A stretch of 64,000 nucleotides of DNA from Alteromonas sp. CI.11.F.A3 (GTDB lineage Bacteria; Pseudomonadota; Gammaproteobacteria; Enterobacterales; Alteromonadaceae): positions 3,906,001 to 3,970,000 of the forward strand of contig NZ_CP136708.1 of NCBI RefSeq assembly GCF_032925565.1, read 5' to 3'. Made by a program: the position numbers and the translations under genes. The notes beneath the pieces were generated by a model. That model ran no database searches. It had not been told where the DNA came from and was given only the letters and a program-made list of their open reading frames with translations. Position 1 is the stretch's first letter, and each line of letters starts with the position of its first letter. Below, one piece after another: positions 10,483 to 19,381 of this stretch.

Positions 10483-10510
10483 GCGGGCTGAACATAAAGT
10501 GACAGCCCGC
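10483..10510 (-). terminator. Hairpin after the yqhD-like gene
   Basis: Eight-base-pair GC stem (GCGGGCTG / CAGCCCGC) with a 12-base loop, 14 bases past the stop at 10524. On the minus strand the tail is only weakly T-rich (CTTCTG); the T4 run is on the other side. It probably separates yqhD from the exonuclease gene. Confidence 0.5.
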
Positions 10511-10523
10511 TTTTAGGTAGGTA

Positions 10524-11672
10524 TTACTCAGCCACTGCCAAGTTAAGAATTTGCTCACTGACCTCTGGGGTAATAGCCCCCGTTTCGCCAAGAGAAAGCA
10601 TTTTGTTTCCTTTTAAGTTTTCTAGTACGGCATTCACTGCACTTTGCTTGTCGCCTGCATGCTCGGTAAGCTGGGTAGCCACTTCAAGGCTTTGATAGAA
10701 CGCTTCGATAGCATCGATAGTGCGAAGGGCAATATCATCGCTTTGTGCTAAACCAAACACGTTTTGGCCCATCTGCGTTAACTTCGCTGATTTGGTCTCA
10801 AGTTGAACCCGTAGTAGTGACGGCTGAACAATCGCCAATGAACGAGCATGATCTACGCCATAAAGTGCCGTGAGTTCGTGGCCTATCATATGCGTAGCCC
10901 AATCTTGCGCAACACCTGAACCAATAAGGCCGTTCAGTGCTTGGTTTGCTGACCACATAAGGTTAGCGCGCCATGCGTCATCTTTGTTATCAATTTTTCC
11001 GCCAAGTTGAATTAGGGTTTTCAGCAAGGTTTCAGCGTAACCATCTTGAACCGGTGCATTTTGCGGAAAGGTTAAGTACTGCTCGCAAACATGAACAAAA
11101 GCATCCACTAAGCCGTTAACTACCTGGCGATGCGGAAGGCTTTTTATTACATCTGGATCTAATACAGCAAACTGCGGATAAACTAACGGAGACATAAACG
11201 CCAATTTTTGCTTTGTCGCTTTCTTACTAATAACAGAGCCGCCATTAGATTCAGAACCTGTTGCCGGCAAGGTTAAAATAGCGCCAATAGGCAGTGCCTT
11301 ATCAACCTTGTGCTCACCAGTTAGAATGTCCCATCCGTCGCCATCGTATACTGCGCTAGCGGCCACATACTTGGCACCATCAATCACGCTACCACCGCCT
11401 ACCGCGAGAATATAGTCAACGCCGGTTTCTTTAATTAGGGCAACAGCTTTGTCTAGGGTTTCAATGGTTGGGTTAGGTTCAACGCCGCCGAAAGATTCCC
11501 AGTTATAGCCTTCCAATGCTTTTTCTACTTGGTCGTAAACGCCGTTCTTTTTAATCGAACCGCCGCCAAACAACACGAGAACGTGGCTGTCTTTTGGAAT
11601 AAGGGTGTTGATTGAGCCAATTTGTCCTTGGCCAAATTGAATGCGAGTTGGGTTACTGAATGAAAATTTCAT
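10524..11672 (-). CDS. yqhD: NADPH-dependent iron/zinc alcohol dehydrogenase (YqhD type)
   Basis: 382 residues; group III metal-dependent alcohol dehydrogenase that reduces short and reactive aldehydes such as butyraldehyde, acrolein and methylglyoxal with NADPH. YqhD-like features are TRIQFGQGQI, LVLFGGGSIKKNGVYDQV, FGGVEPNP and the cofactor loop AVGGGSVIDGAK. The metal ligands align at about Asp190, His194, His261 and His275, with the same 14-residue spacing between the last two as in E. coli YqhD. It is divergent from an AraC regulator of YqhC type 42 bp away, reproducing the E. coli yqhC-yqhD arrangement, so aldehyde-inducible activation by the neighbour is likely. Confidence 0.9.
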   Translation of the reverse strand: MKFSFSNPTRIQFGQGQIGSINTLIPKDSHVLVLFGGGSIKKNGVYDQVEKALEGYNWESFGGVEPNPTIETLDKAVALIKETGVDYILAVGGGSVIDGAKYVAASAVYDGDGWDILTGEHKVDKALPIGAILTLPATGSESNGGSVISKKATKQKLAFMSPLVYPQFAVLDPDVIKSLPHRQVVNGLVDAFVHVCEQYLTFPQNAPVQDGYAETLLKTLIQLGGKIDNKDDAWRANLMWSANQALNGLIGSGVAQDWATHMIGHELTALYGVDHARSLAIVQPSLLRVQLETKSAKLTQMGQNVFGLAQSDDIALRTIDAIEAFYQSLEVATQLTEHAGDKQSAVNAVLENLKGNKMLSLGETGAITPEVSEQILNLAVAE

Positions 11673-11714
11673 GGTCTTTCCTCTATCATTACATGCCTGT
11701 GTTAATGCATAATA

Positions 11715-12671
11715 GTGCCATTATGTGTAAACAAACCGTCTATTTCTGGAAAAAATTTGCCTATTTCTACAAAAAATCCAGTTTCCACTTCTGATCTGGC
11801 TTTTTTAAGTCAAATTCTAAAACAGTTTTTAAACGCTAAAGGTAAATCGGCACTGAATGGCGTGAGCAAAACGGATATAGAAGGAGTGCGAGTTTTTCGC
11901 GATCCTCACGGAAGTCCTAAGCAGCCTCTACTTTATCAGTCGGGCATCATTATCATGTTACAAGGCACTAAACGCTTGTATGTTGATAATCGTGAAATTG
12001 AATACAAGAAAGGTGATTACATTGTTTTCGGTGTGCCTTTGCCTGCGCAGTGTGCAGCCACCTTAGACGATGACGATTGCATATTAGGTTTGGTCATTGA
12101 TATTCCCGCATCGTTACTGGTAGAGCTTTCCCAATGGCGGGACGACAGGGCAAAAAACAGCCCTGCCCCTACGTTTACAGTAAGTCAGCAGTCATTAGAT
12201 GAAAATATTACCGATGCTACACGCAGGCTACTACAAGCGTTAACACACGGTAATTGTGCACAGGCACTGGGAGCAGGTTTTGTGCGAGAAATTGTATACT
12301 ATATCCTCAATGGCCCAGCTGGTCATGTATTATGTGGATTAACAGATAACGGCCACTATGCGAGAGTCGCACAAGCATTACGAACGATTCACGATGGCTA
12401 TGCATCGATGTTAAATGTAGATTCACTTGCTGCAAGTGTGAACATGAGTGTATCTGGTTTCCACCGCGCATTTCGCGATGTCGTGCTGGATTCACCCGTT
12501 CAATATATAAAGAAATGTAGATTGTCTAAAGCCAGAGAGTTAATCGCGCGAGGTCATCGAGTGGGAGACGCTGCCGAAGCGGTGGGTTACAACAGCCTAT
12601 CTCAATTCTCTAGAGAGTTTAAGCGCTACTACCAATTCACGCCAGTCCAAGATCGTCAATCTGCGAATTAA
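11715..12671 (+). CDS. yqhC: AraC-family regulator, YqhC type
   Basis: 318 residues from a GTG; a TTG about 14 codons on is an alternative start. The N-terminal cupin-like AraC_N domain (about 45-190: YQSGIIIMLQGTKRLY, YKKGDYIVFGVPLP) is followed by two AraC helix-turn-helix units (about 215-310: VDSLAASVNMSVSGFHRAFRD and VGDAAEAVGYNSLSQFSREFKRYY). The divergent partner is the YqhD-like reductase, so I infer that it activates that gene in response to reactive aldehydes, as known for E. coli YqhC. The 42-bp spacer must hold its operator and both promoters unless the start is further in. Confidence 0.85.
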   Translation: MPLCVNKPSISGKNLPISTKNPVSTSDLAFLSQILKQFLNAKGKSALNGVSKTDIEGVRVFRDPHGSPKQPLLYQSGIIIMLQGTKRLYVDNREIEYKKGDYIVFGVPLPAQCAATLDDDDCILGLVIDIPASLLVELSQWRDDRAKNSPAPTFTVSQQSLDENITDATRRLLQALTHGNCAQALGAGFVREIVYYILNGPAGHVLCGLTDNGHYARVAQALRTIHDGYASMLNVDSLAASVNMSVSGFHRAFRDVVLDSPVQYIKKCRLSKARELIARGHRVGDAAEAVGYNSLSQFSREFKRYYQFTPVQDRQSAN

Positions 12672-12846
12672 TTGCAGCAATACAAATCACTTAACGCTGT
12701 TTTTCACCTAACAAAACCTTGCTAAAAGTGCAGTTTATGCATGACTAATAATTAAACAAAAATAGACGAAAGAATAAGGTTTGGAAGGTAAAACTAACCA
12801 ATTAATGCTATACAATTACTAGCCTTATCCTCAACTTCAAGATTTT

Positions 12847-14022
12847 ATGCGCTTACGTTTCACATTTTGGCTGTTAACGTTATTGACGTTAAGTCTTCAC
12901 TCCAACGGCAGTGAGGCGTCTACACCACTTTATATTGGTATAGATGCTGACTTTTCGGCTGTCGCCGTGGACGGTGGTGTAGCCATTAAACGAGGCGTTG
13001 AACTTGCGGTAGATGAAATTAATAAAAAAGGGGGCTTGCTAGGCCGTCCAGTTGATATCCTCTTAAAAGATCACCGGGGCAACCCTGCCCGCGGTATTCA
13101 CAATATTAAACAGCTCGCCACCAACAGCGATTTAATCGCGGTAATAGGAGGCGTACATACCCCTGTGGCATTAGCCGAACTTGAGACTATTCATCAACTT
13201 AACTTGCTTTATCTTGTTCCTTGGGCGGCGGGTACGCAAGTGGTAGACAACCAATATACTCCTAATAATGTATTTCGCGTGTCAGTCCGTGACGCCGAGG
13301 CGGGAAAAGTACTAATCCAGCATGCTGCTGCTCGCGGTATTAAACGCGTTGCACTCGTTTTAGAGCGTACTGGGTGGGGGCGCTCTAATGAGGCATCGCT
13401 AACCTTAGCTGCGGCCGAAGTGGGGCTCACTATAACCACTACCCGCTGGATTAACTGGCAACAGAAGAAATTTGAAGAAGATATATCTGCTATCAAGTCA
13501 GACAAAGCAGAAGCCATCATTTTAGTTGCAAATGCACCTGAAGGTGCGGTGGTAGTGAACGAATTAGCCGCCCAAAACCTCACAGCTTTACCTGTTATTT
13601 CCCATTGGGGCATTGCTTCAGGCAACTTTATAGAGCGTTTACATGTAGAGCCCGACTTACTGAATTTATCGGTCTTGCAAACCTTTCACTTTGATTATCA
13701 AAAGCACATAAAAGCCCAGCAGTTGTTAGAGGCTTATCACAGCAAATATGGCTTAGTCGATCCTGAAGCTATTCACGCGGTTACAGGCATTGCGCACGCG
13801 TATGACCTTGTCAATATGCTAGCATTAGCGGTAACAAAAGCAGGTACCACTGATGTAGATGCGCTACGAAACACTTTAGAAGACTTAGGTACTTTCGACG
13901 GTGTATTGAAAACTTATGACCCTGCATTTACCCCCACACAGCATGACGCATTAATGGCTAAGGACTATTTTATGGCTTCATTTGATAAAAAAGGTAACTT
14001 GGTCGTTCTGGAAAATCAGTAA
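12847..14022 (+). CDS. Periplasmic substrate-binding protein (Peripla_BP_6, branched-chain amino acid type)
   Basis: 391 residues with a signal peptide (RLRF start, Leu/Thr core, cut near NGSEA). The mature protein is a type I periplasmic binding fold like LivJ/UrtA: YIGIDADFS, AIKRGVELAVDEINKKGGLLGRPV, the KDHRGNPARG loop, DLIAVIGGVHTPVALAE and LNLLYLVPWAAGTQ. No permease or ATPase gene is nearby. Its stop overlaps the start of the hybrid histidine kinase by one base (TAATG), so the two are translationally coupled. The simplest reading is a ligand-binding accessory protein that presents its ligand to the kinase sensor domain. The ligand is unknown; amino acids, urea or amides are family precedents. 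Confidence 0.85.
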   Translation: MRLRFTFWLLTLLTLSLHSNGSEASTPLYIGIDADFSAVAVDGGVAIKRGVELAVDEINKKGGLLGRPVDILLKDHRGNPARGIHNIKQLATNSDLIAVIGGVHTPVALAELETIHQLNLLYLVPWAAGTQVVDNQYTPNNVFRVSVRDAEAGKVLIQHAAARGIKRVALVLERTGWGRSNEASLTLAAAEVGLTITTTRWINWQQKKFEEDISAIKSDKAEAIILVANAPEGAVVVNELAAQNLTALPVISHWGIASGNFIERLHVEPDLLNLSVLQTFHFDYQKHIKAQQLLEAYHSKYGLVDPEAIHAVTGIAHAYDLVNMLALAVTKAGTTDVDALRNTLEDLGTFDGVLKTYDPAFTPTQHDALMAKDYFMASFDKKGNLVVLENQ

Positions 14023-16892
14023 TGCAATTCCAGCCACCACCGCTTAGAAAGCGCTTATTAACCAGTATGTTACCCCGCTTGTTCGGGTTAATATTAATTG
14101 TAGCGTTAATGCTTTTTGCGTTTACCTTCTTTTTTGCCAAGCAGCAAATTGAGAGCGTTCAAAAACAGTCTATTGAAGGCTTAAAACATGATCTTTCTTT
14201 CATCGTTAACGATACCACTCGGCAGTTATCTGACCTTGCATCTAACGATATTATTATCAATTCACTGGTGGATTTAGAACAGCGGGATAATTACCTCCCT
14301 ATGTTCTTTAGATCGTTAAAGTTAACCCAAACCCGCAATGTAGAATTTGCGTTATACGACTTTTCCGGCGAAATGGTTATTCAGAAAAATTGGAGTCATT
14401 CTATTTCTGAAAAACTAGATACTGCATGGCAGCAAAAGACCCTTGGCGCGTCGCTATCATTTTCTTCAATCACCCAAAATGGGGTGCTTTTTTCAGTTCC
14501 TGTTTTGCTAGGCGGTGCAGCAGAAGGTGCGTTAGTCATGTATGTGGAAAGCCTTCAAGCCTTACTAGCTCCCTACCCTAGACTAACCAACCAAATCGTT
14601 ACTGAAGAAAATGGATTAGTACTTTTCAGCAGTGATCCTGAATTTATCATTCCCGGCACCCCGTTTAGTGATGTGGATACCATGGGCTATGTATTGCAGG
14701 ACTCTCGCTATCAGAACTTAACTCTGTATAGCATTAAACCTATCGGCAACGCCCTTAAAGGTTTGTATTGGTTAGCACTACTCATGTTGGCCATTATTGT
14801 CGGTATTATCTTAGTTAACTTTCACATGATTCGTACCACGGCGCTGCTTGCTGAGAACACCCTGTCAGCCCTTTATAAAGACATTGTAAATCGTATTAAA
14901 GATACCGATATTCAAGAGCCAGTGGTTGTAGAAGAGGCCCGAGAATTAGCCAATATTCGCAGTGCATTTGATACGTTAATATCAGACCTTGCAGAGATGT
15001 CGTTATCAAATGAACAATTTTCTAATGTTATTGATTCGATGGGAGATATGCTCTTAGTGGTAGATGAAAACCATCGCGTGATGTTAAGCAACAAACGGTT
15101 CGATGCTTTTTGTGAAGATCAGTACGGAGAGCGTGAGGGTACGGTTAAGTACATACTCAACAAGCTCATTAATAAATCTTCTGGAGAGTTAAAACATTTC
15201 TCGGTAGAAGACGGACTAGAAAAGCATATTAAATGGACCAATACGCCACTTGAAGATGCTAACCATAACATTAAAGGCGCTATTTTCGTTGGAGTTGATT
15301 TCAGCACTCAGCGTTCCCTTGAAAGTCATGTGCAAATTCTTAATCACGCCATGGATGAAGCTACCGTTTCTATTATCATCGCTGATATCAAGCGCACTGG
15401 TCAGCCCATTATATACGTGAACAATGCATTCAGCCGTCTTACAGGGCACAATAAAGAAGATATTATTGGTAGAAATTGCAGGCTGATGCAGGGTGATGGT
15501 ACTGATAGCCATGCAACAACACTGATCCGCAAAGCGATTGCAAACCGTGAACCCGTTGAAACCACAATACTTAACTACCGTAAAGACGGTACGTCTTTCT
15601 ACAACAGGCTTATACTTACTCCTGTAAAGTCTGGAGGCGAAGTCACCCACTATATTGGTTTCCAACAAGACGTGACACAACAGCGTCAAGCCGAGCGTTA
15701 TTTACAAGATGCGAAGCAAAAGGCGGAAGAGTCAGCGCATATGAAGTCTGGTTTCCTTGCCAGTATGAGCCATGAAATACGTACTCCTATTCACGGTATT
15801 TCTGGGGTACTGCAGTTGCTATCGAACTCCCCATTGAACGACGAGCAAAAGCACTACCTCTCGCTTGCTAATTTTAGTATTCAAGGCCTGCTACACATCG
15901 TTAATGACATTCTTGATTTCTCTAAAATTGAAGCTGGGCAACTTCAAATAGATGCTCAACCTTTCGATTTATTAGAAACCCTTGAAAGCTTGCAGTCGCA
16001 ATACGCCATTTTGTGTCAAGAAAAAGGGCTTCGCCTTCATTTTCATTTTAACCTTCAAGGTTTTCATGTGGTCATTGGAGACTCGGTTCGCTTCCGGCAG
16101 ATCCTCTCTAATTTGATTGGCAACGCAGTTAAATTCACCGAGAAGGGTGAAATTGACGTCACTACCACCATTGAACATACCAGCGATGATGAGCTTCGCT
16201 TAACCTGCGCAGTCAAAGATTCAGGGATAGGTATCGCAAAAGAAAAACAAGCAGGGATTTTTGAGGTCTTTACCCAAGAAGACTTGTCTACAACTCGCAA
16301 ATTTGGTGGCACGGGGCTTGGCCTTTCTATTAGTAAACAGTTGTGTGAGCTTATGGATGGTGAAATTCGTTTAGAAAGTGAAAAAGGCGAAGGGAGTACT
16401 TTCACTTTCAACATTATGCTAAAAGAGGGTGACGATAGCTTAGTAGCGCCCCAGCGAAGTGCGGCTCATAGCCACAATACCGCAACACAAAAACGTAAAA
16501 TTCTTATTGTTGAAGATAATGATATCAACCAAGTCATTGTGAAACAGCATTTAAGCGGCCACAAAACCTTGAGTGCGAAATCAGGTGTTGAAGCATTAGA
16601 AGCCTTAAAGAAAATGAAAGTGACTTTTGATTTAATATTGATGGACTGCCAAATGCCTGACATGGATGGCTTTGAAGCAACCCGTCGAATACGTCGCGGT
16701 GAAGCTGGCGAGCGGTATGTGAATGCCCCCATCATTGCACTAACAGCGAATGCCATGAAAGGTGACAGAGAAGACTGTTTTAACGCCGGCATGAACGACT
16801 ATTTAAGTAAGCCCTTCGACATTCAAGACCTACTAGAAAAAGTAAACTACTGGGCTGAAAAGAGCACCGAAGCCAAATTACAGCTTAGCTGA
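14022..16892 (+). CDS. Membrane hybrid histidine kinase with PAS and LOV-type photosensory domains
   Basis: 956 residues. Order: TM1 (about 18-39), periplasmic sensor (40-245), TM2 (247-270), coiled linker, PAS (about 335-435), LOV-like PAS (about 445-555), HisKA with phospho-His584 in SMSHEIRTP, HATPase_c (N-box near Asn697, GGTGLGLSI), receiver (about 826-940, phospho-Asp875 in LMDCQMPDMDG). The LOV call rests on GRNCRLMQGDGTD (Cys486), which matches the flavin-adduct motif GxNCRFLQ, together with PIIYVNNAF, the NYRKDGTSFYNRL strand and the Gln in YIGFQQDVT. All polar FMN contacts known from phototropin LOV2 and YtvA have counterparts. It is coupled to the periplasmic binding protein and lies upstream of a GGDEF-EAL gene. 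No dedicated response regulator gene is adjacent, so output is through the internal receiver or c-di-GMP (inference). Confidence 0.9.
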   Translation: MQFQPPPLRKRLLTSMLPRLFGLILIVALMLFAFTFFFAKQQIESVQKQSIEGLKHDLSFIVNDTTRQLSDLASNDIIINSLVDLEQRDNYLPMFFRSLKLTQTRNVEFALYDFSGEMVIQKNWSHSISEKLDTAWQQKTLGASLSFSSITQNGVLFSVPVLLGGAAEGALVMYVESLQALLAPYPRLTNQIVTEENGLVLFSSDPEFIIPGTPFSDVDTMGYVLQDSRYQNLTLYSIKPIGNALKGLYWLALLMLAIIVGIILVNFHMIRTTALLAENTLSALYKDIVNRIKDTDIQEPVVVEEARELANIRSAFDTLISDLAEMSLSNEQFSNVIDSMGDMLLVVDENHRVMLSNKRFDAFCEDQYGEREGTVKYILNKLINKSSGELKHFSVEDGLEKHIKWTNTPLEDANHNIKGAIFVGVDFSTQRSLESHVQILNHAMDEATVSIIIADIKRTGQPIIYVNNAFSRLTGHNKEDIIGRNCRLMQGDGTDSHATTLIRKAIANREPVETTILNYRKDGTSFYNRLILTPVKSGGEVTHYIGFQQDVTQQRQAERYLQDAKQKAEESAHMKSGFLASMSHEIRTPIHGISGVLQLLSNSPLNDEQKHYLSLANFSIQGLLHIVNDILDFSKIEAGQLQIDAQPFDLLETLESLQSQYAILCQEKGLRLHFHFNLQGFHVVIGDSVRFRQILSNLIGNAVKFTEKGEIDVTTTIEHTSDDELRLTCAVKDSGIGIAKEKQAGIFEVFTQEDLSTTRKFGGTGLGLSISKQLCELMDGEIRLESEKGEGSTFTFNIMLKEGDDSLVAPQRSAAHSHNTATQKRKILIVEDNDINQVIVKQHLSGHKTLSAKSGVEALEALKKMKVTFDLILMDCQMPDMDGFEATRRIRRGEAGERYVNAPIIALTANAMKGDREDCFNAGMNDYLSKPFDIQDLLEKVNYWAEKSTEAKLQLS

Positions 16893-16931
16893 TTCAGCCC
16901 CTTCTTATCCTCTAAAATAATATGCACTTTG

Positions 16932-16960
16932 AATAGGGTAGATTTGTCGTCTATCCTATT
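16932..16960 (+). terminator. Inverted repeat after the kinase gene
   Basis: AATAGGGTAGA, seven-base loop, TCTATCCTATT (one G-T wobble), 40 bases past the kinase stop. No T-run follows, so it may be a weak terminator or a processing hairpin. Confidence 0.35.
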
Positions 16961-17048
16961 TACACACATCAAAAAATTAACTTATTGATAGTAAATACCG
17001 TTAAGCAGCAATAGCTTAATATCAATACTTAATGAACCCTTGGTAAAC

Positions 17049-18938
17049 ATGACTCACACCGGTGAAATTAAAGCAGGTCAACAAGAAATGTTGGCAGTAC
17101 GATACCGACGGCGCTATAGGCTCTGTCAAGTTTTAACCATATTAGGCGTTATTTTCTTATTTGCCTTAGGGAGTTTTAGCCTAGTCGACGGCGCCGAAGT
17201 CCTGGGTACTATATTAATCGTCAACGCCTTGGTCGGCTTACTCAATATTTATCTATTAAAACGTACCGGCAATGTTGAGCGTGCAGCCTCTATTCTAAGT
17301 GGCATTCTTTTCTTCTTATCAATGAGCTTAATCATTACAGGCGGTAAAAATAATACAGGGATGCTGTGGGTTTACCCTATTGTTGCCATCAATCTTTTTA
17401 TCAATCGCTTTTGGCCTGCTGTATTTTGGTTTGTGATTTTCAGTGTGGCCAGTATTCTACTGCTATTTACGCCTGCTTCTATTTTGTTGATGACTAACTA
17501 CTCATTCGTAGAAGCAATTCGGTTCATTCTAACGATGTTGGCGCTAAACGCTATTTGCCTAGCCGCCTTGCGGTCAGAGGAGCTAGCTTATAAAACGATT
17601 ATGCAACTGCATGATGATGATATTCGCAAGATGGCCTATTACGATACGCTAACAGGCCTTCCTAATCGGTGGAGCTTTAAAACTAATTTAGAGCGCCTCT
17701 TGTCCCGAGCAGAGAAAGATAAACAACGCGTTGGCTTATTGTATATTGACCTAGACAATTTTAAGCAGGTGAATGACCAATACGGCCATGAAGCAGGCGA
17801 TAGACTATTACTTGAGTTCAGTGAACGACTTTGGGAAGAAATCCGCCCTACTGATCAGCTGCTAAAGCCGCAGACAGAAAGCCTAGCAAGGCTAGCAGGT
17901 GATGAATTTGTTGTGCTATTGCGCAATATTAAAGCCCCTCTTGACGCCAGCGTCGTTGCAACACGTATCTTGAATATCTTCGACGGTGGTTTTAAAGTTG
18001 ATGATGTAACCCATATGATTTACGCAAGCATTGGTATTGCTGTTTACCCTGATGATGCCACCGATCCCTCTACATTGCTGCATCACGCAGATGCCGCAAT
18101 GTACGACGCAAAACATAACGGTCGTAATTGTTTTAAGTTTTTCACTCAGGAAATCGCCGATACGCTACGTCAACGCCAACGGATTGAAAAAGGCTTAAGA
18201 CAGGCTTTAAATGAGGCACATTTCTCATTGGTTTATATGCCGATATTTGACTGTAACGACAATACCATCGTAGCGGTTGAAGTACTGCTACGCTGCCAAA
18301 GCCCTGAATTAGAAGGTGTTGGCCCTGACCACTTTATTCCAGTTGCTGAAACTACCGGCCTTATCAAAGAAATCGATTTATGGGTGATAGACAATGCTTT
18401 TCAAGCACTAGCAACTTTGCAAAAAGAACATCTATTTAAGGGACAGATTTGCATAAACATTTCAGGGGTGGAGTTGCATAACGACGCATTTCCCGCACAG
18501 GTAAAAAACCTATTAGAGCGTTATAACATTGCCCCAGAAAGTGTAGAGCTTGAGGTTACAGAGACCGCATTTGTAGCCGATGATGTAAGTGCCCTGAACA
18601 CGTTAAAAGCACTGGATGAACTCGGGGTGTCTTTAGCGCTCGATGATTTTGGTACCGGCTACACTGCATTCAGTCAGTTAATACATTACCCTGCAGATTG
18701 TTTGAAAATCGACCGTTCTTTTGTGAACGATCTTTTTTCAGAACGTGAAGCGCGCAACAAGATGGTGATGATTATTCAAAATTTGGCAAAGCTTTACGAT
18801 CTTCGCGTTATTGCCGAAGGCGTTGAAACTGAAGCGCAGATGACATATCTACGAGAAAATGGCTGTGACTGGGCACAAGGATATTATTTATCGCGCCCGT
18901 TACCTTGGGATAACTTACTCAAATTATTGAGCGCTTAA
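17049..18938 (+). CDS. Membrane GGDEF-EAL cyclic-di-GMP protein
   Basis: 629 residues from the ATG at 17049; a TTG nine bases earlier is less likely. The N-terminal six or so hydrophobic segments (about 25-190, no periplasmic domain of note) form an MHYT/MASE-like membrane sensor that I cannot name. GGDEF domain: DTLTGLPNRWSF, YIDLDNFKQVND, and LARLAGDEFVVLL, where AGDEF (283-287) replaces GGDEF and is a tolerated variant. EAL domain: EVLLR at 411-415 instead of EALLR, with NIS, ELEVTETAF, LDDFGTGY, LKIDRSFV and IAEGVET intact, so metal-binding residues are retained. It could make, degrade or only sense c-di-GMP. It lies 156 bp after the LOV kinase on the same strand. Confidence 0.93.
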   Translation: MTHTGEIKAGQQEMLAVRYRRRYRLCQVLTILGVIFLFALGSFSLVDGAEVLGTILIVNALVGLLNIYLLKRTGNVERAASILSGILFFLSMSLIITGGKNNTGMLWVYPIVAINLFINRFWPAVFWFVIFSVASILLLFTPASILLMTNYSFVEAIRFILTMLALNAICLAALRSEELAYKTIMQLHDDDIRKMAYYDTLTGLPNRWSFKTNLERLLSRAEKDKQRVGLLYIDLDNFKQVNDQYGHEAGDRLLLEFSERLWEEIRPTDQLLKPQTESLARLAGDEFVVLLRNIKAPLDASVVATRILNIFDGGFKVDDVTHMIYASIGIAVYPDDATDPSTLLHHADAAMYDAKHNGRNCFKFFTQEIADTLRQRQRIEKGLRQALNEAHFSLVYMPIFDCNDNTIVAVEVLLRCQSPELEGVGPDHFIPVAETTGLIKEIDLWVIDNAFQALATLQKEHLFKGQICINISGVELHNDAFPAQVKNLLERYNIAPESVELEVTETAFVADDVSALNTLKALDELGVSLALDDFGTGYTAFSQLIHYPADCLKIDRSFVNDLFSEREARNKMVMIIQNLAKLYDLRVIAEGVETEAQMTYLRENGCDWAQGYYLSRPLPWDNLLKLLSA

Positions 18939-18945
18939 GGGAATG

Positions 18946-18971
18946 GTAAGTGAAGCAGACGCTTCACTTAC
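18946..18971. repeat. Perfect 11-bp inverted repeat between the GGDEF-EAL gene and rnpB
   Basis: GTAAGTGAAGC, loop AGAC, GCTTCACTTAC. It lies 7 bases past the GGDEF-EAL stop and 10 bases beyond the rnpB 3' end, with an A7 run (T7 on the minus strand) between the hairpin and rnpB. For the plus-strand gene it lacks a following T-run. For rnpB the T-run comes before the hairpin. It may act as a 3'-protecting or processing hairpin for either transcript. Confidence 0.55.
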
Positions 18972-18980
18972 GAAAAAAAG

Positions 18981-19330
18981 GTGGAGTTGGCCGATAAGCC
19001 GGGTTCTGTCGTGGGCAACCATTCCTCTAGATCAGCAATTACTCACTGATTCAAGCAACCTACCCGATCCCCATGCGGGCCACACGTTAAGGGATCCTAT
19101 TTGGTCTTGCTCCGGGTGGAGTTTACCTTGCCACAACCTGTTACCAGGTGTGCGGTGCGCTCTTACCGCACCCTTTCAGCCTTACCGGCCATTGCTGGCT
19201 TAGGCGGTCTTCTCTCTGCTGCACTTGTCGTCGGCTCGCGCCGCCCAGACGTTATCTGGCACCCTGCCCTTTGGAGCCCGGACTTTCCTCCCCTTTCTTA
19301 CGAAAGCGGCGATTGCCTGGCCAACTCCGC
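18981..19330 (-). ncRNA. rnpB: RNase P RNA (class A)
   Basis: Read on the minus strand, the about 350-base RNA begins with GGAGTTGGCC and ends with GGCCAACTCCACC, which pair to form helix P1. Conserved landmarks include GAGGAAAGTCCGGGCTCC near the 5' end, AGGGCAGGGTGCCAG, GGGTGAAAGGGTGCGGTAAGAGC-type J/P9-P11 sequence, GGTAAACTCCACCCGGAGCAAG, and the 3' GACAGAACCCGGCTTATCGGCC. It is the catalytic component that removes tRNA 5' leaders. A TAGAAT -10 element (19336-19341) sits about 7 bases upstream of the predicted 5' end. The 3' side runs into T7. Ends are estimated from P1. Confidence 0.97.
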
Positions 19331-19335
19331 GGCGC

Positions 19336-19341
19336 ATTCTA
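19336..19341 (-). promoter_or_regulatory. rnpB -10 element
   Basis: On the minus strand TAGAAT lies about 7 bases upstream of the first P1 nucleotide. A TTGTCG about 20 bases further up is a loose -35. The promoter fits within the 51-bp gap behind the antiporter gene. Confidence 0.5.
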
Positions 19342-19381
19342 CATGAAGATGGCCTATTTAGCGACAATCACTTGGCAGCTT

